Source: Nyssa sinensis (taxonomy: Eukaryota > Streptophyta > Magnoliopsida > Cornales > Nyssaceae). Taken from it: DNA of 64,000 bases. Each line of letters starts with the position of its first letter. The stretch's first letter is position 1. A program made the position numbers and the translations under genes. The stretch is from assembly GCA_008638375.1 (NCBI GenBank), contig CM018038.1:11913740-11977739 (forward strand), given 5' to 3'. Shown piece by piece: positions 25,101-35,500 of this stretch. The notes beneath the pieces were generated by a model that was not told where the DNA came from, did not search any database, and saw only the letters and a list, made by a program, of their open reading frames with translations.

Positions 25101-25424
25101 TTGAATCGGGCCGTTGAAATGGACGCCAAATCCGCCGTCCGCAACGCCGTGTAAAGCTTCGGACCACCACTCGTAAGCGGGGATGCCGAGTCGGGGAATG
25201 GCCGGGGCGGTGTTAACGAGTTGGGAGATTTTTTCATCTAGCGTGAGGCGAGAGACGAGGTCACTGGCTCGTTGGTCGATGGGTAGTGTGGTGTTGCAGA
25301 ATGGGAATGATTCGGTTGACGGATTGGAAGAGTCACATGAGTAGGGAGGCTGAGTCGACTCAACCTGGTGGAGGAAAAATGTTGCTATGCAGATGAGAAA
25401 GAATATCTGGTTATGGAGTCTCAT
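19171..25424 (-). CDS. BXL7-like: Beta-D-xylosidase / alpha-L-arabinofuranosidase, GH3, BXL7-like (six exons, 774 aa)
   Basis: Exons, in coding order: 25026-25424, 22862-23164, 21954-22123, 21725-21822, 19858-20622, 19760 down to 19171. All junctions are GT..AG and the phases join into one 2,325-nt frame ending TGA. The start gives a hydrophobic signal peptide (about residues 1-23), so the enzyme should be secreted to the cell wall. GH3 N-terminal motifs are [25 protein letters not shown] and [11 protein letters not shown]. The nucleophile Asp lies in VVSDCDAV (about residue 296, exon 4). The GH3 C-terminal domain is in exon 5 ([23 protein letters not shown]) and a fibronectin-III-like domain in exon 6. 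The length fits plant BXL proteins, and the sequence resembles Arabidopsis BXL7 more than BXL1 (recognition from memory). Such enzymes trim xylose and arabinose from xylan, arabinan and arabinoxylan. No internal stop is seen; it looks functional. Confidence 0.95.
20623..21724 (-). other. BXL7-like intron 4 (1.1 kb)
   Basis: Begins GTATGT and ends CACAG on the coding strand. No open frame or recognised repeat beyond a T-run at about 21018. Confidence 0.85.
22124..22861 (-). other. BXL7-like intron 2 (738 bp)
   Basis: Donor GTCAGT, acceptor GTCAG, very AT-rich middle. The open frame running past the exon 2 end into it is intronic. Introns 3 (21823-21953) and 5 (19761-19857) are short and ordinary. 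Confidence 0.85.
23445..24859 (-). mobile_element. Non-autonomous PIF/Harbinger-like TIR element in BXL7-like intron 1
   Basis: GAGCAACTCC at 23445 and GGAGTTGCTC ending at 24859 form the terminal inverted repeat, flanked on both sides by the 3-bp target duplication TAA (23442-23444, 24860-24862), which is diagnostic of PIF/Harbinger. Interior: very A-rich left half, a CT-rich block at about 24240-24400, then AGTTTTGCCCTCACAAAATC.. motifs shared with the copy at 50417-52151, in opposite orientation. No transposase is encoded. A TA/TG microsatellite (23199-23248) lies just outside it in the same intron. It also contains the captured BXL7 segment listed next. Confidence 0.8.
24607..24715 (-). 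repeat. 109-bp copy of the BXL7 exon 1/intron 1 junction inside the TIR element
   Basis: Bases 24607-24715 match 24958-25066 with about three differences. The source spans the last 41 nt of exon 1 and the first 68 nt of intron 1. In the copy the donor GT has become AT (CGGATAATT against CGGGTAATT), so it should not be used in splicing. The comparable position in the other element copy (51030 region) lacks this segment, so it was acquired in this locus. Confidence 0.88.
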
Positions 25425-25493
25425 TGTGTGATTGTTGAAGAAAAGAAATCAAAGTAGAAGAAGCAGAGTGAGAGTGAAGCTCTGAGGTCTGAA

Positions 25494-25543
25494 CTTATAT
25501 GACCAAGAGACAACTGAATATTGCTGTTTTCTGGTTGGTTGGG
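25494..25543 (-). promoter_or_regulatory. BXL7-like core promoter: TATA box and AC (MYB) element
   Basis: On the minus strand CATATAAG (25501-25494) lies about 70 bp before the ATG, giving a short pyrimidine-rich leader. About 32 bp further upstream AACCCAACCAACC (25545-25533) contains ACCAACC, the AC-II / secondary-wall MYB (SMRE-type) core. Wall-thickening control by MYB46/83-like factors is an inference from this motif. Confidence 0.55.
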
Positions 25544-25680
25544 TTGATAATTAATCATTATCGTAGTTGAATGACAATATTATCCTTGTGCTAATATAGT
25601 ACTGTTAGCTTGGTTTTGGTTTCAATTCAATTCATCTTGTGGGTAGTATTTTAAATAAACTTATCTAAAAAAGAAAAATA
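25533..25680. repeat. Promoter-region segment duplicated at 28862-29020
   Basis: ATTAATCATTATCGTAGTTGAATGACAA.., ..CTTGTGCTAATA and TTTTAAATAAACTTATCT occur in the same order at both places. A further downstream pair (26505-26570 and 29036-29100, GAGTAAGGATGTGTTTGG type) extends the similarity. The distal copy lacks the AC element. Confidence 0.7.
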
Positions 25681-25915
25681 TTCCTGATAAATTATGATTA
25701 AGACATAGATTCAAATAAAAAAAAAAAAAAAGTCTTACTTACCAAGTTTGAAGTTAAACATTGTTCAAAAGAGAAGAAAAATTAATATTTTAAATAAGTT
25801 TAATGTTATATATCCCTAATTTATATTTTTGAATTATATTTTTAATGTACTATATCATAATAGTGATTTTAGAAATTAAATCATTTGAGATACAAAGTCA
25901 TTATATCCAACCAGG

Positions 25916-26425
25916 AACGGCTCGTACATTAAGCCTATAAAGCAATCGCTTTAAGTCCCCATCTATAAAAAGACCCCAAATTTTACATTTTATAATATAA
26001 TCTAAACTAAAAGTCTAAGTTTAATGTAAATCTAATTTTATCAATAAAGCCCCATGTAGACTCTAATTTTTTTTTACTTTTATTAGAAGAGCTTTATTTT
26101 ATATTTTTTTGTATTGTCTAATTTATATTTTATTGATTCTATTAGAATTACTCAATTATTAAATTATATAAAAAAATTTATTATTAAAATTTTATTCAAC
26201 ATATATATCTCTCCTATTTAAACAATATTATAATTTTATATTAGAAAAATATGTGTATATATGAAACAAGGCATTAAATTATTTATATATATTTATTAGA
26301 GTTGTATTATATATATATATATATATATCTTAATATTAAATAAATTGGTTATATTATTATTAAAAAAATTAAAAATATGTCATTTCAAATGTTTGCCTTA
26401 GGCCTCCAATTATCTTGACTCAATC
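25916..26425 (+). repeat. Dispersed repeat, family A copy 1
   Basis: Opens GGAACGGCTCG..AAAGCAATCGCTTTAAG and closes TTTGCCTTAGGCCTCCAATTAT. The same opening and closing words bound a similar AT-rich block at 46268-46740. It resembles a common plant non-autonomous repeat, class undetermined. Confidence 0.5.
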
Positions 26426-26850
26426 CTATATACAATACATCACATTTAGAATATAAATTAGAAATCTCTGACTTTTAAAAAAAAATAATAATAAATGATT
26501 GAATAGTTGAGTTGAAGAGCTTCAGAGTAAGGATGTGTTTGGAAAGGTCATAATTGATATGGATAAGTAACTTTTGTCTTTACCATAAGCTCTCACATAT
26601 ATAAGATATAATCTTTTAAGAGAAATGCTAGACATCACATTCTATTTATTTCACTTTAATCCTACCTTCTCGTACGAGTGAAATCCATTATTTATTAAAT
26701 GAATAACATTCTTTCACTTATGTGAGAGAATGGATACACAGTGAGATAAAAAAGGTGGGATCCGTAGCATTGAAATGCTAGAGATCCCACCATTTTTAAA
26801 ACAATGCTATACTTTTCAAAATTGTATCTTAAATGATGTGGCATTGACAT

Positions 26851-27205
26851 GGCACTAAATTATTGGCAATAATTGAAATAAATTAATTAATGTGATTCTA
26901 CCATATTAGTACCACATTATTTGGTATAGAAATTTGATAATCAAATTTGGGAAGCATATAATTTCCCCCCTTTTTATCCCGTGAGAATCAAATTTGGAAA
27001 GCATAGAATTTTCTCACTTTTAATAATGTGGCACTAGATTATTGGCAATAATTGAAATAAATAAATTAATGTGATTCTATCATATTAGTGCCACATTATT
27101 TGGTATAGAAATTTGATAATCAAATTTGGGAAGCATATAATTTCCCCCCTTTTATCCCGTGAGAATAAAATTTGGAAAGCATAGAATTGTCTCCCTTTTT
27201 ATCCT
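26851..27205. repeat. 179-bp tandem duplication
   Basis: GGCACTAAATTATTGGCAAT begins at 26851 and GGCACTAGATTATTGGCAAT at 27030. The two units then run in parallel with few differences, including CAAATTTGGGAAGCATATAA. Confidence 0.88.
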
Positions 27206-27429
27206 ACTTTGATCCCACCTTTTCAAATGAGTGGGACTAGAATTTTCTCACGTGAGCGAGTGGGATCAGAGTGGGTTAAAAATGATAGGACCTGTAGCAT
27301 TGCTCATCTTTTAATGATGAGATCATTTAAGGATTCATTTATTCCAATCACTTCATCCCAAGTTTCAAAATTATCAAATAATTAATAGGTCTTACTTTAT
27401 ATAAGCTCGAGCTTATAATAACATTTCCC

Positions 27430-27700
27430 TCATTGGCGGGCCTAGAGACAGTCAAGGGGGGCCAATGGCTCTCCCTCCTTCCAGAGTTTTGAAAATTGTA
27501 TTTTTTTTACCCATATTTTTTATACAATTTTTTTTTAAAAGTTACGATTTACTCTTTCAAAAGTTTTCAAATTTCTACATAAAATCTATTAAATTAACTT
27601 TTATGCCCCGCCCCCCCCCCCCCCCCCCCCCCCCGCCCCCATTTCCCTCCTCCCTCTTCCCTACCCTAAATCAAAGGGTTAGGTCCACCACTGATTGTCT
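27430..27700. repeat. Short repeat with a 24-nt poly-C run
   Basis: GGCGGGCCTAGAGACAGT at the left and GGTTAGGTCCACCACTG at the right look like imperfect inverted ends of a known plant repeat type. The C-run at 27611-27634 lies inside. The Pro-rich open frame here is an artefact of the run. Confidence 0.4.
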
Positions 27701-28989
27701 TTTTACAAAATATTTAAAATTTGAACAAAGTTAAATTATGTGAGACTTGGCTTTCCTAAGAACATAATAACTTAATGAGAGCGGACCGAGTGTAACCATT
27801 TGAATAGTAGGATACAAAATGGGTAAGAAAATTTGGGTTACAAGTCGAGTGAATTAGGTTAAGCTTGAGGTCTATTTAGACTGAACCAAAGTTCTAAGAT
27901 AATTTGTGCATGACTGGATAACCCAATCTAACTCAAACTTGATCCAAGCTCAAGTTCATTTGTATAAGTTTTGCTTTAATTGTCCAAATAAGTTAGATTG
28001 CATCAAGTTGAGCTCGAATTTGTGCAATGCAGGTAATCAACAATTAAGATTTGATGTACTAATTTAATAATATTTAAATGACATGACATAAAAAATATTA
28101 AAATAGCTATATATTATAAATATATATGTGCAAATATATAGTTGGGTTTGGGCTCGGATTGTATCGAGTTGTTCAAAACTTCAACCTAAGCCTAACCTAG
28201 ACTACGGTCGATTTTAGATTTTTTTTAAGCTAAATTCGTATTAAAATATAAAATATGTAACTCAAAATATCGAACCTAAGCTAAGCCTAAATCTAAGCCT
28301 AGGCCTAACGTAGACTAAGGTCGATCTTAGATCCCTCCAGTCCAATAGTCGCCCTTTATAAAATTGCTATCGCTTTTATAGACAAAAAAATAATAATAAT
28401 AAAATATACAACTCAAACTCATCTAAATTTAGATAACCTCGCGCTAGCTGATTGACTCAAAACCCTACTTAAAATTGAATATCTACAAAATAATTTTAGT
28501 TTTAAAAAATCGTTTGAAGCACCGATTTAATCACTCATCCAAAAATATTATTTGAATTAGGAAATTAAATTAACATTATTTTTATTTATTTTCTAATAAA
28601 ATAAAATAACTGAACTTAAAAATAAATTCTCTAATCATTTGTTTGATATGTTAATAAGATTACAAAATATTATTAATAAAAAAAATATTATTACAATCTT
28701 TGTGGAAATTGCTGAATCTATTACTAATGATATGATAGGGAATCATATGTAAATTTCGTTCTCTTGTTTCAGGAGTGATATTTAAAAAAAAAAATAAAAA
28801 AATGTGGACAGTTGCCACTTGTTACTTACTGTATCATGCGAAAAAATAAAAACATAAAAAACAACTACTGGCTGATCATTAATCATTATCATAGTTTAAT
28901 GACAAAATTACCCTTGCACTAATAGGATATTACTGGCTTGGTTTCAATTTCATCCAGCATTACCAGCAATGTTTTAAATAAACTTATCT

Positions 28990-29020
28990 CCCCCCCCCCC
29001 CCCCCCCCAAAAAAAAAAAA
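28990..29020. repeat. Poly-C (19 nt) followed by poly-A (12 nt)
   Basis: Homopolymer run in the duplicated promoter-like segment, at the place where the 25680 copy reads an A-rich stretch instead. Confidence 0.9.
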
Positions 29021-29495
29021 GCAATATTTTAAATAGAATGGTTGAACAGCTTAGACTAAGGACGTGTTTGAGAAAGTTCATAATTGATCAGCTTGGACTA
29101 AGGATGTGTTTGAAATATCTCATAATTCATGTGGCAAACAACTTTTAATAATATTGGCAAACAGCTTTTAATTTACATTTATTTGTAAAAAAGATTATAT
29201 TGTAAACTTCACTTTATATAATACAGTGTTTTTAATCATTAAATATTTAAGAATTGATTTTTCTCATTTCAACTATTTTATTGCTTATATGAGATATAAT
29301 CTTTTAATTATTAAATAATTTAATAATTTAGTTTTCATTTATCTCAATTAATTAATTTTTTTCCATAAATCACCCAATGATTAATAGCATTTTCAATGCT
29401 AAAAATTATTTGAGTCATACTCTAAACTTAAATTTTAACATTATTACAGTACAAAAATATTATAATTTGATATTTCTAATTGCTCAAATGCTATT

Positions 29496-30123
29496 TGATA
29501 TACCATAAAAGGACAAGCCAATCAACACTTGACACGTATGACCACAGTCCGATTTATGTTCAGCTAGCATGACTCTCGCTCAGCCAATGACATCCAGATC
29601 ATCACATAAGATCGGAAGTGACCAAACAAATATACCCAGAACTGATCACAGGGTCCAGACCAGAGCTTCAGATCTCATCTCCGCCTTAGCGGATTCCGAG
29701 CAGAGAATAGGGAAACAGTCTCCAATACGGAAACTACCATTTGTGATTATCTCCGCCTTAGCGGATTCCGGGCAGAGGATAAGGAAGCAGTCTCCAACAC
29801 GGAAACTACCATTTATGATTATCTCCATCTACGACTCAATGCCCACAAGGTAACTGCAATCTACCGATGAACATATCCCTATATTCATGGCGTCGAATCC
29901 TAATCAACTTAGGAAAGCTTCGGCCTATATATTAAACCCTAGAGGTACGCTATTATTTTCATGCTCATTCTTTGACTTTCAATACAGTCTTTCAATTCCC
30001 TTACTCACTTAAGCATCGGAGCGGCTACCGCTGGAGCCAATCCGGTGGTCCTCTGATCATCTTTCTGAGTGTTCTATAGGTCACGGAGCCCTCACGTGTT
30101 GCGAGTCAAAAAGTGCAGCATCA
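29496..30123 (+). repeat. 5' LTR of the Tat-type element
   Basis: TATA-like TATATATTA at 29926-29934 lies about 190 bp before the end. A 72-bp tandem duplication (CCGCCTTAGCGGATTCCG.., 29681-29752 and 29753-29824) is present in both LTRs, each unit containing the palindrome CCGCCTTAGCGG, a possible enhancer-like repeat. Confidence 0.95.
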
Positions 30124-30126
30124 GTT

Positions 30127-30144
30127 TGGCGCCGTCTGTGGGAA
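30127..30144 (+). promoter_or_regulatory. Primer-binding site of the Tat-type element
   Basis: TGGCGCCGTCTGTGGGAA begins three bases after the LTR, the position and TGGCGCC start expected for plant gypsy PBS. The tRNA species is not assigned. Confidence 0.75.
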
Positions 30145-30300
30145 ACGACTAATCTCTACGTGCTTTATTCGTAAACTCACCTTTTTCCCCACCGGAAAAC
30201 CATGGCACCAAATCTCCGACCCCGACAGAATACTCAGAGTTCGCAAAACGCTTAGCGTCAGCCGCCTGCTCCACGCACAAGAGGACCAGCGGCCAACCCT

Positions 30301-32565
30301 ATGCGACAAGAGATCGAAGCAATAAAACGACACAATGACCTGGTGCAGGAGCAGTTGCTAGCCATCACTAGAACGCTGGCCACGCTCACGCAGAACCAAG
30401 CAGCGGCTTCTCCTAGCCCACCGGCCAACTTCGTTGCAGGAACGCAACCCCCGGTTGCCACGGGGAATGAAGAACTTCGTGGGCAGGCCCCTACTAACCA
30501 GCCTGAGCACCCTTCAGGCGTTGCTCACAATGGCCGAGATCCACAGCCATCAACAGTTCCTGGCTGGGGAACATCCGCTTTTGTCCCCGACGTGCATTAC
30601 CGGAGCACTACTCGAGCCCCAACTCCGAGGGTTTCGGGAGCACCCCCGGCACCACAGGAACCTCATCATGCAGCGCCAGTCCCACCAGTTCGGATTCTTC
30701 CTCCATCCGAAGGGCGCACTCCACCCTATTACCCTGAAGCCGAGGCTGTCAGGCAGGGTTCACAAGATGTCAGACTCAGAGACCCGCGAAGGGTAAAGGA
30801 GATTGCCGAGTCTATGGACCGGACAATCGGCTTAAGAGGACCTCAGAACCCTCCAGAGCAAGACGAACTGGCCAGGCTGCTCGGAAGACTAGCCACACCG
30901 TTCACCTTCGCCATCATGTCCGAAGAGAGGCCTAGAAAGTTCGTGGTGCCCAAATTCACTCTCTATGATGGATCTGGAGATCCAGGGGATCACCTATCTG
31001 ATTATCAGCATACGATGGCCCTTCACGGAGCCTCAGATGCTTTCATGTGCCGAACGTTCATCACCAGTTTGAAGGGAACAGCTCTGAAGTGGTTCCACAA
31101 CCTCCCTCCGAACTCAGTTGCCAGCTTTTACGAGCTCGGTAGACAGTTCTTGGATAGATTTATGACCAGCAGAAGGCTCAGAAGGGGGCCAGAATTCCTG
31201 CTGAATGTTAAGCAGACCAGGGAAGAATCCCTCCGGGCCTACATTGCCCGTTTCAACACCGAGCTCACTGAGATCACGGATTGCAGCCCGAAGTTCCTTG
31301 TTGCGGCCCTTACTGCCGGGCTTGCCCAAGGTGGCTTCAGAGATTCCCTGACAAAGAGCCCCCCGGCCGATATGGCAGCATTGATGGATCGGGCCAAAAA
31401 ATACATCAACCTGGAAGAAGCCAACCGCTCAGCCCAGAAGAGCAAGGATCAGACCCAGAGGGATAATCCGAAGCGGGAGGACCATAAGAAGGAGGATCAC
31501 AGAAGAGACTCCAACAAAAAGAGGGTCAGGAGCCCAGAGAAGAAAACAGCTCCCAGAGCGGTGTACAACTCCACACCAAGGGAGTTCACCAACTTCACGC
31601 CTTTGAACACTACTCCGAACCAGGTACTCCGGCAGATCCGAGATCGGGAGAACCTGAGGTGGCCAGAGCCGATCAAAGGAGATCCCAGCCTGCGGGACCA
31701 AAGTAAGTACTGCAATTTCCATAAAGATCATGGGCATACTACTAACACTTGCAGGACCCTCCGATATGAGATAGAACAGCTCATAAAAAAGGGACGTCTT
31801 CGGGAGTTCGTCAAACAAGATGGAAGGCAGAACCCCCAAGAAGACAAGCCTCAGCAGCGGCCAGATCAGAGGCCCGAACAGAGGCAAGAGCAGCGGGAAG
31901 GACGAAACGAGCCTCAGAGGCAGAACAACCATGTTATCTACGTCCTCCATGCTGACTCCCCTGTGACAGGAATGTCCAACAGGGCGAGAAAAAGATATGC
32001 TCGGGAGGCAAGAACCGCCCCAAACATCTTGCAGGTCTCTAACGTCGAAAAGAGGCTCAAGCCAGGGCCAGAGATCCAGTTCACCGAGCAAGATCTAGCA
32101 GGGGTACACTGCCCTCACAGTGATGCCCTTGTTATCACCCTCAGAATCGCCAACTTCGAAACTAGAAGAGTCCTAGTCGACACTGGCAGCTCAGTCAATA
32201 TTCTATTCTACGAACCGCTTAAGCGGATGGGCATAGACCAGGACAGCGTCAAGCCCACCACTGCCGTAATGGCAGCTTTTGATGGCAGCCTCAGCACCCC
32301 CCTAGGGAGAGTTGACCTTCCTACCACTATTGGGGAAGGTGAAGGGCAGAAGACCACCATCTCAGAGTACATGGTGTTGAACATGAAGTCTCCATACAAC
32401 GTCATCATTGGGAGACCCTGGTTACACCAGATAGGGGCGGTCACTTCGACCCTTCATCAGTGTCTGAAGTACGTCCACAATCAGAGCGTGCACTCGGTCC
32501 GAGGATGTCAGCCAACCTCACGAGAATGTCACGCTATTGCCCTCAAGGAGACAGCCCCAAAATAG
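30301..32565 (+). CDS. Tat-type gag-protease
   Basis: 754 codons. The retrotransposon gag domain spans about residues 220-370 (LYDGSGDPGDHL, LKGTALKWFHNLPP, ILE-type FNTELTEI). A basic linker and a CX2HX4HX4C-type knuckle (CNFHKDHGHTTNTC, from residue 471) follow. The aspartic protease has VDTGSSVNILF with catalytic Asp at about residue 627. It forms the particle and cleaves the polyprotein. Upstream, ATG at 30202 is in the same frame and opens MAPNLRPRQN, but is cut by TAG at 30253-30255. The original start was probably 30202; the usable start now is 30301. The frame ends at TAG 32563-32565, in frame with pol. Confidence 0.92.
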   Translation: MRQEIEAIKRHNDLVQEQLLAITRTLATLTQNQAAASPSPPANFVAGTQPPVATGNEELRGQAPTNQPEHPSGVAHNGRDPQPSTVPGWGTSAFVPDVHYRSTTRAPTPRVSGAPPAPQEPHHAAPVPPVRILPPSEGRTPPYYPEAEAVRQGSQDVRLRDPRRVKEIAESMDRTIGLRGPQNPPEQDELARLLGRLATPFTFAIMSEERPRKFVVPKFTLYDGSGDPGDHLSDYQHTMALHGASDAFMCRTFITSLKGTALKWFHNLPPNSVASFYELGRQFLDRFMTSRRLRRGPEFLLNVKQTREESLRAYIARFNTELTEITDCSPKFLVAALTAGLAQGGFRDSLTKSPPADMAALMDRAKKYINLEEANRSAQKSKDQTQRDNPKREDHKKEDHRRDSNKKRVRSPEKKTAPRAVYNSTPREFTNFTPLNTTPNQVLRQIRDRENLRWPEPIKGDPSLRDQSKYCNFHKDHGHTTNTCRTLRYEIEQLIKKGRLREFVKQDGRQNPQEDKPQQRPDQRPEQRQEQREGRNEPQRQNNHVIYVLHADSPVTGMSNRARKRYAREARTAPNILQVSNVEKRLKPGPEIQFTEQDLAGVHCPHSDALVITLRIANFETRRVLVDTGSSVNILFYEPLKRMGIDQDSVKPTTAVMAAFDGSLSTPLGRVDLPTTIGEGEGQKTTISEYMVLNMKSPYNVIIGRPWLHQIGAVTSTLHQCLKYVHNQSVHSVRGCQPTSRECHAIALKETAPK

Positions 32566-32571
32566 CAATTA
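32563..32571 (+). promoter_or_regulatory. Candidate stop-codon readthrough signal between gag-protease and pol
   Basis: The only stop between protease and RT is TAG followed by CAA TTA, an exact fit to the UAG-CAR-YYA context that drives leaky termination in tobamoviruses. The frame is the same on both sides, there is no further stop to 35905, and the first ATG of the pol frame comes only at 32836, 91 codons later. Readthrough is inference; Ogre-type splicing across this joint is the alternative. Confidence 0.7.
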
Positions 32572-35500
32572 CAGTACACTCGGGACTGTGCAGATCCGGT
32601 TTTCACTCACACTCCCGAGGTGGAAGATTGCCCATCCGGCGTTGAAGAGCCCCTGAGCCCAAGGGGACGTGATAGCCGAGCCAAGCCTGTTGGCGAGCCC
32701 ATCAAGATACTGGTCAGTTCAGGAGCAGAGGGGCGTTATTTGTACATCGGCCCAGACCTTACGCCCGCCGAGCAGGAAAAGATAGTCAGGTTTCTGAAGA
32801 ACAACCTCTCTATCTTTGCTTGGGAGACTAAGGACATGGAGGGAATAGATCCTAACCTGATAACTCACAAACTAATGGTAGATCCAGACCACCCCCCGGT
32901 CAGACAGAAGAGAAGACCGATCGCTCCCGAACGGCATCGGGTTATAAACGAAGAAGTCCAGAGGCTGCTGGACGCCAGGATGATACGGGAAGTTTTCTAT
33001 CCCGAGTGGTTAGCCAACACTGTGCTCGTCAAGAAGAAGAACGACAAGTGGAGAGTCTGTGTTGACTATACAGACCTTAACAAAGCATGTCCCAAGGACA
33101 GCTTCCCACTGCCGAGAATAGATCAACTGGTTGACGCCACTGCAGGGCATGAGCTTATGAGTTTCATAGACGCCTACTCTGGATACAACCAGATCCAGAT
33201 GTACCCTCCAGATCAGGAAAAGACCGCCTTCATAACCGAAAGAGGACTCTACTGCTACAGAGTGATGCCTTTCGGTTTAAAGAATGCTGGAGCCACTTAC
33301 CAACGGTTGGTGAACAAGATGTTCAGCCCACTGCTTGGCAGCACCATGGAGGTATACATCGACGACATGCTGGTAAAGAGCCTCCAAAAAGGCAGCCACC
33401 TCCAGCACTTAGCCCAGACCTTCGATATCCTCAGACAGCACAAGATGAAGCTCAACCCCTCGAAATGTACCTTCGGAGTTACGAAGGGAAAATTCTTGGG
33501 GTACATCGTCTCTCAAAGAGGTATCGAAGCAGATCCCACTCAGATCCAAGCCCTGATTGGACTGAAGTCGCCAAGGACCAGAAAGGAGATTCAGGCACTA
33601 AACGGCAGAGTCGCCGCATTGAGCAGATTCATATCCAAGTCCACCGATCGCTGCCTACCTTTCTTTAAAGCTCTGAAGGGCAGCAAGGCCTTGCAATGGA
33701 CAGAAGAATGCGAGCTTTCCTTCCAAGAACTAAAGGAGTACCTAGCCTCTCTAGAGCTCCTGTCAAAACCTGTACAAGGAGAAAAGTTGCTCCTGTACCT
33801 AGCAGTCTCTGAGAACGCGGTCAGTTCCGCACTAATCAGACAGGACAAAGGAGTACAGAGGCCTATATTCTACGTCAGTAAGGCACTACTTGACACGGAG
33901 AAAAGGTACCCAGAAGTAGAGAAGCTGGCCTATGCCTTGGTCATATCAGCCCGGAAGCTTCGACCTTACTTCCAGGCCCATCCAATTGAGATTCCAACTG
34001 CCTATCCTTTAAAGTCAATACTGAGGAAACCCGAGGTATCGGGAAGATTGGTCAAATGGTCTGTGGAGCTAGGGGAGTTTGACATAGCATATGTACCCCA
34101 AAACTCCATTAAAGGGCAGGCCTTAGCTGACTTTGTAGCCGAGTTCACCCCGGCACTGCAGAACGAAGCACAAATCGCTGAAACTACAGGAACCTGGCTG
34201 CTGTATATTGATGGATCGTCAACCGATCAAGGATCAGGGGTAGGACTGGTACTACAGTCCCCTGACGGACTTACATCGGAAAAAGCAGTCAGCCTGGGAT
34301 TTAAAGCTTCTAATAATGAAGCTGAATATGAGGCCCTAATCTTAGGGATGAAGCTTGCCCTGGAATGCGAGGCTCAGAACCTCGATGTCTTCTCTGACTC
34401 CCAACTGGTAGTAAGCCAAGTTTTGGGAGAATTTGCCATTAAGGATGACAGGATGCTTCGGTACTCCGAACTGGTGAACCATTTAAAGCATTCTTTCCAG
34501 ACTTTCACTATCCAGAAGATTGAGAGAAGTCAGAACTGCAGAGCAGATGCTCTGGCTAACATGGCCTCCCGCCTCAAGTCTGAAACAGACTCCACCGTTA
34601 AAATTTATTTTCAGCCAGGATCCAGCATTGAGGGAGCATCAGTTGCTCAAGTTGATGAACAGTCCCAGAGCTGGATGACCCCAATCCTCCAGTATCTAAG
34701 ATCCGGGCTCCTCCTAGAGGATAAAAACAAAGCCAGGAGAATCCGAATCAGAGCGGCTCGGTACCTGATCTTGAACAACAAACTTTACAGGAGGTCATAT
34801 TCTCAACCTCTGTTAAAATGTTTGGCTCCAGACGAGTCACAATATGTTTTGGCTGAAATTCACGAGGGAATTTGCGGGAACCACAATGGGGGTAGAACTA
34901 TAGCCCACCGAGCTCTATCACAGGGCTACTACTGGCCCGGCATGCTGAAACAGGCTAAAGAATATGTTCGGAAGTGTGACAAATGTCAGAGATTCGCCTC
35001 GTACCAACACCAGCCTCAGCACGAGCTCATCCCGATTCCTAGCCCCTGGCCCTTTGCTCAATGGGGAATGGACATTGTGGGCCCGTTACCACGAGCACCT
35101 CCAAACAGGAAGTACCTCCTGGTGGCTATCGACTACTTCTCTAAATGGGCCGAAGCCGAACCTTTAACGCATATTACAGAGAAGGAAGTCAAAAACTTCA
35201 CCTGGAAGAACATTGTCTGCAGATTTGGCATACCACGTATAATTATCTCGGATAATGGGACACAATTTACTGGTAAAGGCTTCAAGGCATTCTGCGAAAA
35301 TCTCAACATCAGGCAGCACTTTGCCTCTCCAGGCCATCCACAAGCAAATGGGCAGGCAGAGGTCACCAACCGAACAATCCTTGATGGGTTAAAGAAAAGG
35401 TTGGAACAAGCCAAAGGGAAGTGGGCAGAAGAGCTCCCAGGAGTCCTTTGGGCCTACCGTACAACCAGAAGAACTCCCACCTCTGAAACACCCTTCTCAT

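Larger units (their letters stand above)
25560..29490. other. Intergenic region upstream of BXL7-like, repeat-rich
   Basis: AT-rich DNA with several decayed repeats listed separately and no supported gene. At 28190-28222 and 28300-28332 a CCTAAC.TAGACTA.GGTCGAT word is repeated. The 28410-28510 stretch is loosely similar to 41150-41250 across the Tat insertion. Confidence 0.55.

Noticed and set aside
27465..27734. Open frame with a run of ten prolines
   Set aside because: Produced by the poly-C run.
31429..32091. 220-codon minus-strand open frame inside gag
   Set aside because: Shadow of the gag frame; no promoter and composition mirrors the sense codons.
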